Positions 1-7,512 of a stretch of 9,361 bases of DNA are shown in pieces. Positions within the stretch are counted from its first letter, which is position 1. Each line of letters starts with the position of its first letter. The translations under genes and the position numbers were made by a program. This DNA is from Anaerolinea sp. (GTDB lineage: Bacteria; Chloroflexota; Anaerolineae; JAAEKA01). A model generated the notes under the pieces. The model did not search any database, was not told where the DNA came from, and saw nothing but the letters and a program-made list of their open reading frames with translations. The stretch spans positions 1 through 9,361 of the forward strand of contig JACSRL010000567.1 of the NCBI GenBank assembly GCA_014879765.1, in the 5' to 3' direction.

Positions 1-108
1 ACTGTTCAGGTGCCGGGCACTTGCGCTTGACTTCGTAGCGTGAATTGGCTTCACGTGTCGCATTGCAAGGGTAGATGCTACGCAAAGTGCCCGGCACCTG
101 AACAGTTA
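1..108. repeat. Interspersed inverted-repeat element, copy A
   Basis: The outer 22 bases are perfect inverted repeats: 1-22 (begins ACTGTTCAGGTGCC) pairs with 85-106 (ends GGCACCTGAACAGT). Nested inside are CGTAGC (33-38 region) against GCTACG (about 77-82) and CGTGAA/TTCACG around 39-55, so the whole piece can fold as a long hairpin. Bases from about 40 onward match copy B (5191-5267) closely, and the end motif recurs in copy C (9290-9345). No open reading frame inside is credible, so it resembles a REP-type or MITE-like non-autonomous element. The left edge coincides with the window start, so its true boundary and any target duplication cannot be seen. It lies 3' of the carboxypeptidase gene and may also act as a transcript-end hairpin, although no T-run follows. 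Confidence 0.8.
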
Positions 109-116
109 CCACACCC

Positions 117-170
117 AACCGTGATTCGGAGAAGTGTGCGCTGGCGCGATTCTGGTCACGCATCACGGTT
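117..170. repeat. 9-bp inverted repeat with 36-bp spacer
   Basis: AACCGTGAT at 117-125 is the exact reverse complement of ATCACGGTT at 162-170. The right arm lies inside the heptamer array. It sits 3' of the carboxypeptidase and could form a weak stem in the transcript, but no T-tract follows. It may simply be a by-product of the CACGGTT units. Nothing else is recognisable between copy A and the carboxypeptidase stop. Confidence 0.4.
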
Positions 171-190
171 CACGCAGCACGGTTCACGCA

Positions 191-198
<8 letters not shown>
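157..198. repeat. Heptameric tandem repeat array (CACGNNN, six units)
   Basis: Six consecutive 7-base units read CACGCAT, CACGGTT, CACGCAG, CACGGTT, CACGCAT, CACAGCC, so alternate units also form a 14-base period. The first five share CACG and the last is degenerate. The array runs into the end of the carboxypeptidase gene: the TGA stop on the minus strand is at 191-193. Heptameric short tandem repeats of this style are known from cyanobacteria and other bacteria with large genomes. Their role is unknown, and slippage during replication is the usual explanation. Confidence 0.7.
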
Positions 199-1702
<1,504 letters not shown>

Positions 1703-1709
1703 CTCACAG

Positions 1710-1716
1710 CTCCTTT
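1710..1716 (-). promoter_or_regulatory. Ribosome binding site of the carboxypeptidase gene
   Basis: AAAGGAG on the minus strand, 7 bases before the GTG codon at 1702. It is the clearest Shine-Dalgarno sequence in the window and supports the non-ATG start. Confidence 0.7.
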
Positions 1717-1726
1717 TGTCAGTCCG

Positions 1727-2404
1727 TCACCTGGCATGCACCGCACGCCGCGTCTGTCGCACCACGCGCACCCAGTTGCGCATGTGGGTCCAGGGGTCGA
1801 TGTGGCTGCCCTGGTCGCCATAGATGGTGCGAATGGGGGTCCACTCCAGCCTGTAGCCGCGCTGCACGCAGGTGACGATCATCTCGACCTCGAACTCGAA
1901 GCCCTGTTCCTGGCTGTCCAGCACCGCCTCGGCCATGCGCCGGCTGAGCAGGCGATAGCCCGATTGATTGTCCTCGACCCGCCGGCCCAGCGCCCAGGAG
2001 AAACTCCAGCGGCCCAGGGTGTTGGCCGCGCGGCGGGTCAGCGGCATCTGGCTGAAGTCGCGACAGCCGATCAGCAGGTCAGGGTGGTCAGCCGCATAGC
2101 GGGCCAGAAAGGCCGGGATCTCGGCCGGATCATGCTGGCCGTCGGCGTCCAGGGTCAGCGTGGCGTCATAGCTGCGCTCCAGCCCCCAGCGCAGGCCGGC
2201 GCGCAGCGCCGCGCCCTTGCCCTGGTTGGGACGCTGCCGCAGCACTGTGGCGCCGGCCGCCTCGGCCACGCCGGCGGTGTCGTCCCGGGAGCCGTCGTCC
2301 ACCACCAGCACGGGCAGGTGCAGACGGGCGGTCTGGATCACCGGGCTGATGCGCGTTGCCTCGTTGTAGGCCGGGATCAGGGCGAATAGGTTGGCGGTTG
2401 CCAT
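1727..2404 (-). CDS. Glycosyltransferase family 2 (DPM1/polyprenyl-phosphate type)
   Basis: A 225-residue GT-A fold glycosyltransferase. The N-terminus reads as the usual first strand (FALIPAYNEATRI, residues 7-19). VVDDGSRDDT at 34-43 is the nucleotide-sugar binding segment, DADGQHDP at 86-93 carries the metal-binding DxD-type motif, and DNQSGYR at 145-151 matches the acceptor-side motif of dolichol/undecaprenyl-phosphate mannosyl- and glucosyltransferases. No membrane helix follows, so it is a soluble, short member of the GT2 family that would act at the cytoplasmic face of the membrane. The sugar and acceptor cannot be told from sequence. The ATG at 2404 begins 2 bases after the P-II-like stop (TGA-AC-ATG). 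Its only SD-like sequence is distant, so translation is probably coupled. Confidence 0.9.
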   Translation of the reverse strand: MATANLFALIPAYNEATRISPVIQTARLHLPVLVVDDGSRDDTAGVAEAAGATVLRQRPNQGKGAALRAGLRWGLERSYDATLTLDADGQHDPAEIPAFLARYAADHPDLLIGCRDFSQMPLTRRAANTLGRWSFSWALGRRVEDNQSGYRLLSRRMAEAVLDSQEQGFEFEVEMIVTCVQRGYRLEWTPIRTIYGDQGSHIDPWTHMRNWVRVVRQTRRAVHAR

Positions 2405-2406
2405 GT

Positions 2407-2781
2407 TCAGCGGCGCGCCTTGCCGGCCGGCGGCGTCTTGGCCAGGCCATAGACGTGTGAGAGGGGCAGGGCGAAGAGCAGCCCGCTGTGCGGCTGGCTG
2501 AAGTCGCCGGCCACCTGCTGCGCCGCGGCGGCCAGCGCCTCCACCTGCATCTCGTCCTCGACCACCGAGAATAAAGTGCGGTGATGCTCCTCCCGGCCGC
2601 GCAGAAGATTGCGCAGGCTGGGCATCAGCGGCATCTCCTCCTTCAGCGCCGCGTTCCGCACCCGCCCGATGCCGCTGCTCTCCAGAATGGTGACGCCGCG
2701 GACGCCGGCCTGCTCCCAGGCTGCCAGCAGCGCATCGCTCTTGTCAGGATCGTCCAACACCACAACGACGAGATAGCTCAT
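2407..2781 (-). CDS. P-II-like (GlnB superfamily) signalling protein
   Basis: A 124-residue protein with the ferredoxin-like pattern of P-II proteins: a first strand YLVVVVLDDP (3-12), a helix, then GVTILESSGIGR (29-40), which matches the strand and turn before the T-loop in P-II and P-II-like families. A long T-loop-like stretch follows at about 41-65, then a second strand around FSVVEDE (71-77), a helix, and a final strand GLLFALPL (100-107). The P-II uridylylation tyrosine is not evident, so it is better called P-II-like than GlnB/GlnK. It follows the antiporter after 2 bases; P-II-like proteins encoded next to transporters usually bind the transporter and a nucleotide. I infer a regulatory subunit of that antiporter. 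ATG at 2781 is chosen over GTG at 2787 because GAGGAG is 5 bases upstream of the ATG. Confidence 0.8.
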   Translation of the reverse strand: MSYLVVVVLDDPDKSDALLAAWEQAGVRGVTILESSGIGRVRNAALKEEMPLMPSLRNLLRGREEHHRTLFSVVEDEMQVEALAAAAQQVAGDFSQPHSGLLFALPLSHVYGLAKTPPAGKARR

Positions 2782-2783
2782 AG

Positions 2784-4007
2784 TCACTCCTCAACCGCCG
2801 CCGCGGGCGGGCTTTGCGCCGGCGCAGTGGGCCGGGCGAACATCATGCGCAGCGCAGGCGGGGTCAGCAGCGTGGTCACGATCACCACACCGACGACGCC
2901 GGCGAACAGTTGGCCGCTCAGCAGGCCCTGGCTGACCCCCAGCGTCGCCACGATCAGACCGACCTCGCCGCGCGACATCATGCCCACGCCCAGTTGCAGG
3001 GATTCCCGGTTGGTGAAGCTGGCCAGCCGCGCGCCCAGGCCGGCGCCGGCGATCTTGCTGACGATGGCCACCGCGATCATGGCCACGCTCAGCCACAGCG
3101 CCTCGCCGATCAACATGCGGGCATTGGCCACCAGTCCCACGCTGACGAAGAAGATCGGGACGAACAGCCCATAGGCGATCACCGCGATGTTGGCCTGGAT
3201 GCGCTCGCGCAGCGGGCTGCGCGAGAGGAAAAGGCCGGCCATGAACGCGCCGGTGATGGCGGCCATGCTGCCCAGCGCCTCGGCCGCCCAGGCAAAGAGC
3301 AACAACGTCACCAGCACAAAAGCGGTCAAGCCCTGGCTGACGGGCAGCTTGTCGACCCGCCGGGCCAGCCGCGGCAGGGCCAACACCCCCAGGGCGCTGG
3401 CCACCACCAGGTAGAGCGTCATGCTCAGCAGCACCAGGCCGACGCTGGCCAGCCCGCCTTCGCCGGTGGTCATGGCCAGGATGATGGACAGGCCCAGGAT
3501 CACCAGCACATCGTCGAAGACGGCCGCGCCCAGCAGGCCGATGCCGACGCGGCTGCGCAGCACCCCTAGCTCCATCAGCGTCTGCGCCGAGATGCTGACG
3601 CTGGTGGCGGCCAGCACCAGGCCCACAAAGAGCGAGGGCATGGGTTCCATGCCGAAGAGATGGCCGAGGCCAAAGCCCATGGCCACCGGCAAGATCACCC
3701 CCAGCGTGCCGGCCAGCGCGGACACTTTGCCCGCCTTGACCAGGTCCTGGATATGCAGCTCCAGGCCGGCCAGGAACATCAGCAGCAGCACGCCCATCTC
3801 GGCCAGCAGCGCGATGGTCTCGTCCAGGTGTTGGCTGGTGAAGGGGGTGTGATGCAGCAGGTCCAACAGCGACGGGCCGAGGATCAGCCCGGCGATCAGC
3901 TCGCCCAGCACCGATGGCTGGCCCAGCCGCAGACTGATGTAGCCGCCCAGCTTGGCCGCTGAGATCAAAATCACCAGGGCCAGCGCCAGTTGCAGAAATT
4001 CAGTCAT
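2784..4007 (-). CDS. CPA2-family cation:proton antiporter (NapA/KefB-like)
   Basis: An integral membrane antiporter of 407 residues with about a dozen hydrophobic segments, exchanging Na+ or K+ for H+. The N-terminal block KLGGYISLRLGQPSVLGELI (residues 19-38) and MFLAGLEL (77-84) are typical of CPA2. AAVFDDVLVILG (161-172) carries the paired aspartates (165-166) that mark electrogenic antiporters such as NapA; KefC-type channels have QD or ND there. SKIAGAG (317-323) places a lysine (318) where NapA has its key Lys. The protein ends about 25 residues after the last helix in a Pro/Ala tail, so the RCK/TrkA-N domain of Kef systems is absent. ATG 4007 is preferred over ATG 4016 because GGAG (4017-4020) is 9 bases from the former and touches the latter. 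It overlaps the methyltransferase end by 8 bases. The ion is inferred. Confidence 0.92.
   Translation of the reverse strand: MTEFLQLALALVILISAAKLGGYISLRLGQPSVLGELIAGLILGPSLLDLLHHTPFTSQHLDETIALLAEMGVLLLMFLAGLELHIQDLVKAGKVSALAGTLGVILPVAMGFGLGHLFGMEPMPSLFVGLVLAATSVSISAQTLMELGVLRSRVGIGLLGAAVFDDVLVILGLSIILAMTTGEGGLASVGLVLLSMTLYLVVASALGVLALPRLARRVDKLPVSQGLTAFVLVTLLLFAWAAEALGSMAAITGAFMAGLFLSRSPLRERIQANIAVIAYGLFVPIFFVSVGLVANARMLIGEALWLSVAMIAVAIVSKIAGAGLGARLASFTNRESLQLGVGMMSRGEVGLIVATLGVSQGLLSGQLFAGVVGVVIVTTLLTPPALRMMFARPTAPAQSPPAAAVEE
2787..2792 (-). promoter_or_regulatory. Ribosome binding site deciding the P-II-like start
   Basis: GAGGAG on the minus strand, 5 bases before ATG 2781. It overlaps the GTG at 2787, which is therefore unlikely to be the start. 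The site lies within the last codons of the antiporter gene. Confidence 0.65.
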
Positions 4008-5118
4008 GGTCGTCATCTCCGACCGGCTGCGTCAACCGGGCGCGCGCCGCCTGGCGCAGCTCGTCGATGGGGTGCAGCGAACCATCCCCGGCCGCGAAGT
4101 GCCAGTGTTCCCAGCCGTTGCAGGGGCTGCCCGCCATCAGATGCTTGCCGGCCTGATGAATCGAGCCTTCGAAGCCATCGTCTGTCAGGCGCAGGCTGCC
4201 ATCGGCCTTGATTCGAGCGGTCTGCTGGCGGTTCATGCGAAAATAAAGGGTCTGGCCAGGCGCCAGCAGGCCCTGCTCCAGCAGGCTGCCAAAGGGAATG
4301 CGCGGCTGGAGCCGTTTCTGGTCGCGCACGTCGAAGGTGGCGGCCTCCAGGGGCGCGGGGAGGATGGCGTCGATGCGCTGCTGCGCCGCCTGGATGTAGG
4401 CCGGCTCGCGCTCGATGCCGATCCAGCGGCGGTGCAGCTTTTTGGCCACCGCGCCCGTGGTGCCGCTGCCGAAGAAGGGGTCCAGCACCACATCGCCCGG
4501 CTGGCTGCTGGCCAGGATCACCCGATAGAGCAGCGCCTCCGGCTTTTGGGTCGAGTGCGCCTTGTCGCCCTGCGCGGTGCGAAGGCGCTCGCGGCCGGAG
4601 CAGATGGGCAGATGCCAGTCGCTGCGCATCTGCAGGTCGTCGTTGAGCCCCTTCATGGCGTGGTGGTTGAAGGTGTAGCGTGCGCCCTGCGTCTTGGTTG
4701 CCCAGAGCAGCGTCTCATGGGCGTTGGTGAAGCGCACGCCGCGAAAATTGGGCATGGGATTGGTCTTGATCCAGGCGATGTCGTTCAGAATCCAGAAGCC
4801 CAGGTCCTGCATGAGCGCGCCGACGCGGTAGATGTTGTGGTAGGCGCCGATCACCCACAGCGTGCCGCTCGCCTTGAGCACACGGCGGCAGGCGCCCAGC
4901 CAGGCGCGGCTGAAGGCATCGTAGGCGGCGAAGTCGTCGAAGCGATCCCAGGCGTCATCCACCGCATCGACCCGCGTCATGTTGGGCCGCCACAGCGCCT
5001 GGCGCAGTTGCAGGTTGTAGGGCGGGTCGGCGAAGATCAGATCGACGGAGCGCTCCGGCAGCCGCGCCAGCACGTCGATGCAGTCGCCCTGGATGATCTG
5101 GTCGAAGGGGAGATCCAT
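4000..5118 (-). CDS. CcrM-like adenine-specific DNA methyltransferase with RAMA domain
   Basis: A 372-residue beta-class N6-adenine methyltransferase: the catalytic DPPY (31-34, in FADPPYNLQL) precedes the AdoMet-binding DPFFGSGTTG (213-222). The DPPYNLQL form, VDAVDDAWDRF (50-60), GFWILNDIAW (107-116), NPMPNFRG (120-127), HETLLWA (134-140) and STQKPEALLYRVIL (189-202) all resemble CcrM and HinfI methylases, which modify GANTC. The region from about 270 to 360 is a RAMA domain (PFGSLLEQGLLAPGQTLYF, then NGW at 334-336), as in CcrM. The length is close to CcrM's. No restriction nuclease is nearby, so it looks like an orphan methylase. GANTC specificity is inferred from remembered family resemblance. 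It is first in the five-gene unit; ATG 5118 is next to an extended -10 box and has no Shine-Dalgarno sequence. Confidence 0.93.
   Translation of the reverse strand: MDLPFDQIIQGDCIDVLARLPERSVDLIFADPPYNLQLRQALWRPNMTRVDAVDDAWDRFDDFAAYDAFSRAWLGACRRVLKASGTLWVIGAYHNIYRVGALMQDLGFWILNDIAWIKTNPMPNFRGVRFTNAHETLLWATKTQGARYTFNHHAMKGLNDDLQMRSDWHLPICSGRERLRTAQGDKAHSTQKPEALLYRVILASSQPGDVVLDPFFGSGTTGAVAKKLHRRWIGIEREPAYIQAAQQRIDAILPAPLEAATFDVRDQKRLQPRIPFGSLLEQGLLAPGQTLYFRMNRQQTARIKADGSLRLTDDGFEGSIHQAGKHLMAGSPCNGWEHWHFAAGDGSLHPIDELRQAARARLTQPVGDDDHD
4017..4020 (-). promoter_or_regulatory. Ribosome binding site deciding the antiporter start
   Basis: GGAG on the minus strand, inside the 3' end of the methyltransferase gene. 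It is 9 bases before ATG 4007 but directly adjacent to ATG 4016, which favours the internal start. Confidence 0.5.
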
Positions 5119-5125
5119 GAGGAGA

Positions 5126-5134
5126 ATTCTACCA
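5126..5134 (-). promoter_or_regulatory. Extended -10 promoter element of the methyltransferase operon
   Basis: On the minus strand TGG-TAGAAT reads as an extended -10 (TGn followed by TAGAAT, 5131-5126). Seven bases separate it from the A of ATG 5118, so transcription would start at or next to the start codon, giving a leaderless mRNA. No good -35 hexamer is visible at 16-18 bases, which fits an extended -10. The seven bases are pyrimidine-rich and hold no ribosome binding site. Confidence 0.55.
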
Positions 5135-5185
5135 CAGGTTGCCCAAAGCGGTTGTAATCAAACACCGACAGGCTCATGGCTGCAG

Positions 5186-5267
5186 CAGCCGTGGATTGGC
5201 TTCACGTTTCGCATTGCAAGCGTAGATGCTACGTGAAGTGCCCGGCGCCTACGGCTGAATAGTTACC
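5186..5267. repeat. Interspersed inverted-repeat element, copy B
   Basis: From 5191 it matches copy A bases 40-109 with few differences, for example GATTGGCTTCACG, then GCATTGCAAG, then TAGATGCTACG and AAGTGCCCGGC. It carries 6 extra bases (ACGGCT, 5251-5256) before the shared GAA(T/C)AGTTACC end. CAGCCGT (5186-5192) pairs with ACGGCTG (5251-5257), and CGTAG/CTACG at 5221-5233 forms an inner hairpin with a 3-base loop. The left terminal repeat of copy A is missing; in its place is a 13-base palindrome, GGCTGCAGCAGCC (5178-5190). It occupies most of the gap between the methyltransferase start and the end of the permease-propeller gene, and its last bases contain that gene's TAA stop. Confidence 0.75.
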
Positions 5268-7512
5268 CCCCAGCTTCATCTTCGACGGCATACAGCGCGT
5301 TTTTGCTCAGCACGTACAGCCGCCCATCCACCAGCGCGCCGCCCAGCAGCCCGCCGCCTGGCTCGATATCCAGCGTCCAGGTCTTTGCCGGCCGGTCGAC
5401 CAGATAGCTGGTGCATTGCAGCACGCCGCCCCGCTCAGAGCGGCCATTGCTGCCGCAGGCGTAGGCGACCCCCGTTTTGCTCATGGCGATCAGCGCGCCG
5501 CTGCCGCCCGCCCAGGGATAATCCACCACGTTCAGCGTGCTGCCGTCCGCCTCGCTCCAGAGCAGCTTGGCCTGATCGAAGGGACCCTGATAGAACACCC
5601 AGAAGCGACCGCTGGGCGCGACGCCGGCCGCTTTCTGCAGGCGCTGGCCCAGCGACAAGTTGAGCAGATCGATCTCTCCCTGCGGCTGGAGCTGCACCTG
5701 ATCGCCGACGATGGTGGCCAGGGCGAAGCCCTCCTGGCCGGCCAGGTAGAGCCGGCCATCGGCGCCCACCAGGTAGCGGTCCAGGATCGCATCGCTGGCT
5801 TTGACCGCGGTGCGTCCCGTGGCGGCATCCACCGCAATATCCTCGAAGAACAGGTGCTGGCCGTCCGGGGAGAGCTTCGGCTGGGGGTTGACGTAGCTGT
5901 AGGTGGGCAGGCTCACCCGCCACACCAGGTCGCCGGTCGGCCCGACGGCCACCAGGCTGCGTTCGGTGGCGAAATAGGCGACGCCGTGGGCATCCACCAC
6001 CGGGCTGGACAGCGGCAGCGCGCCCGGATCGGCCTGGATCGCCCCGATCAGATCAGCCTCCGGCCCCAGGACGTACAGGACGCCCTCGCTGTCCAGCAGG
6101 TAGATGTGGCCCTCGGCGCTCAACGCCGGCGCGCCGTAAGGCTTTCCTGGCAGCCGCGCCACCCACGCGATGCCGCCATCGGGGTGGACCGCGACCAGCC
6201 GGCCGTCGGCGGCCGTGAGGTAGATCGTGCCATTGGCCGCCACCGCCGGGCCGCCGACCCAGCCGCTGTCATCCTTCAGCGTCCAGGCGATCTGGGGCGC
6301 GGCCGGCCCCAGCGCGTCGGTCCAGTAGGTGCCTTGGGCATCATGGCTGCCGGCCGCCCACAGGTGACCGCCCGGCGTCTCGATGGCCGAGGGGACCGAG
6401 GGGATGGCGGAAGCGTTGAGCAGGGCCACCGTGCTGACCCCGATCAGCAGCAGCAGCGCGCCGACGCCCAGCGCCGTGGTCAGGCCGCCGCGACCCATGG
6501 CCAGCCGTTCCAGCGCCATCTGGCTGAACGCGTGGCTGCCGCGTTCCAGCCTCGCGCTCAGCCGGCCCTTGCGACGCCGCACGCGCGCGGGGTCAGCCTG
6601 GCGGCGCAGCCCTTCGCCCAACAAATTGAAGGTCAGAATCAACAGGAAGATCGTTGCGCCGGTCACCAGCAACAGCCAGGGGTGCTGCTGGACAATCACC
6701 GCGCCGCTGGCCAGCATTTGCCCCAGCTCTGGCTGGCCGGCCGTGCGCACCGCTGTCCAGTCGCCCAGCGGGATCCAGATGGCATTGACGAAGTAGCCCA
6801 GGAAGCCCAGCCCGGCCGTCACCAGCAGCGCGGTGCTGATCTCCAGCGGCAGCAAGAGCCAGACCATGGGCAAGACGTGGGGCAGCACGTGCCGGCCCAC
6901 CGCGTTCAGGTCGGGCGCGCCCAGCGCGCGGGCCGCCTCGACGTAGGGCCGCGTTTTGACCAGGCTGGTCTGGTCGTGGATCACCCGCGCGGCCTCGGCC
7001 CAGCCGGTGAAGCACAGCCCCAGGATGAAGGCCCAGACGCCCCAGCGCGGCCCGAAGGCGGCTACCAGGCAGAGCGCCACCAGCAGCACCGGGATGGCCA
7101 CGGCCAGGGTCGTCGCCCCTTCCAGCAGCCGGGCGATCCAGCCCGTTCCCCAGCCTGAGGCGACGCCGATGATCAGACCCAGCAGCAGGCGCAGCGCGGC
7201 GGCCACCAGCACCAGCACCAGGGTAGGTCGCAGCGCCCACAGGATCTGGCTCAGCGTGTCCCGCCCCAGGGGATCGGCGCCCAGGGGGAAGCCCGGCATC
7301 TGCCCCGGCCGGAAGGGGGGCTTGACGAAGGCCTGGGTGGCGGGATCCTGGACGATGTAGACCGGCTTGACGGGATCGCGCGGCGCGATGGCCGGGCCGG
7401 CCCAGGCCAGCAGCAGGATCAGCGCCAGCAGGGCCAGCCCGATCCACAGCGGCCAGTTGACCGGCGCCTTCCAGGCGCGGCCGGCGCAGGGAGCAGTGGA
7501 GCGCTTACGCAT
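5263..7512 (-). CDS. DppC/OppC-type ABC permease fused to PQQ-like beta-propeller
   Basis: A 749-residue fusion. Residues 1-310 are a complete peptide/nickel-type ABC permease: TM1 at 20-39, the family block LGADPLGRDTLS (77-88), five more membrane segments to about 300, and the EAA loop (EAARALG at 192-198, with LP at 213-214) that contacts the ATPase. A basic linker (301-342) leads to a seventh helix (about 343-366), which should carry the chain outside. From about 375 to 747 come repeated beta-propeller blades of the pattern P-V-G-IYL-DG-L-AV-P-G-W (such as GTIYLTAADGRLVAVHPDGG, 428-447), as in PQQ-like/PQQ_2 repeats. Cys686 and Cys700 could pair. ATG 7512 has GGAGG 9 bases upstream and overlaps the OppB-type gene by 8 bases. 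The TAA stop lies in repeat B. The propeller's ligand is unknown, and PQQ binding should not be assumed. Confidence 0.9.
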   Translation of the reverse strand: MRKRSTAPCAGRAWKAPVNWPLWIGLALLALILLLAWAGPAIAPRDPVKPVYIVQDPATQAFVKPPFRPGQMPGFPLGADPLGRDTLSQILWALRPTLVLVLVAAALRLLLGLIIGVASGWGTGWIARLLEGATTLAVAIPVLLVALCLVAAFGPRWGVWAFILGLCFTGWAEAARVIHDQTSLVKTRPYVEAARALGAPDLNAVGRHVLPHVLPMVWLLLPLEISTALLVTAGLGFLGYFVNAIWIPLGDWTAVRTAGQPELGQMLASGAVIVQQHPWLLLVTGATIFLLILTFNLLGEGLRRQADPARVRRRKGRLSARLERGSHAFSQMALERLAMGRGGLTTALGVGALLLLIGVSTVALLNASAIPSVPSAIETPGGHLWAAGSHDAQGTYWTDALGPAAPQIAWTLKDDSGWVGGPAVAANGTIYLTAADGRLVAVHPDGGIAWVARLPGKPYGAPALSAEGHIYLLDSEGVLYVLGPEADLIGAIQADPGALPLSSPVVDAHGVAYFATERSLVAVGPTGDLVWRVSLPTYSYVNPQPKLSPDGQHLFFEDIAVDAATGRTAVKASDAILDRYLVGADGRLYLAGQEGFALATIVGDQVQLQPQGEIDLLNLSLGQRLQKAAGVAPSGRFWVFYQGPFDQAKLLWSEADGSTLNVVDYPWAGGSGALIAMSKTGVAYACGSNGRSERGGVLQCTSYLVDRPAKTWTLDIEPGGGLLGGALVDGRLYVLSKNALYAVEDEAGG

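Noticed and set aside
1..108. Possible insertion sequence ends with an encoded transposase
   Set aside because: Only about 60 bases lie between the terminal repeats and no transposase gene occurs in the window. It can only be a non-autonomous or REP-like element.
2785..2787. GTG start for the P-II-like gene, overlapping the antiporter stop
   Set aside because: The only Shine-Dalgarno sequence (GAGGAG, 2787-2792) overlaps this codon; ATG 2781 is correctly spaced from it.
3952..5157. Plus-strand open frame of 401 codons opposite the methyltransferase
   Set aside because: It is an antisense shadow; the minus strand shows DPPY, FGSGTTG and RAMA motifs with a promoter and stop in place.
5416..7158. 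Long plus-strand open frame of 580 codons opposite the permease-propeller gene
   Set aside because: Its translation is rich in Gln, His, Arg and Ala with no recognisable motif, as expected for the complement of a GC-rich gene. The minus-strand frame has clear domains.
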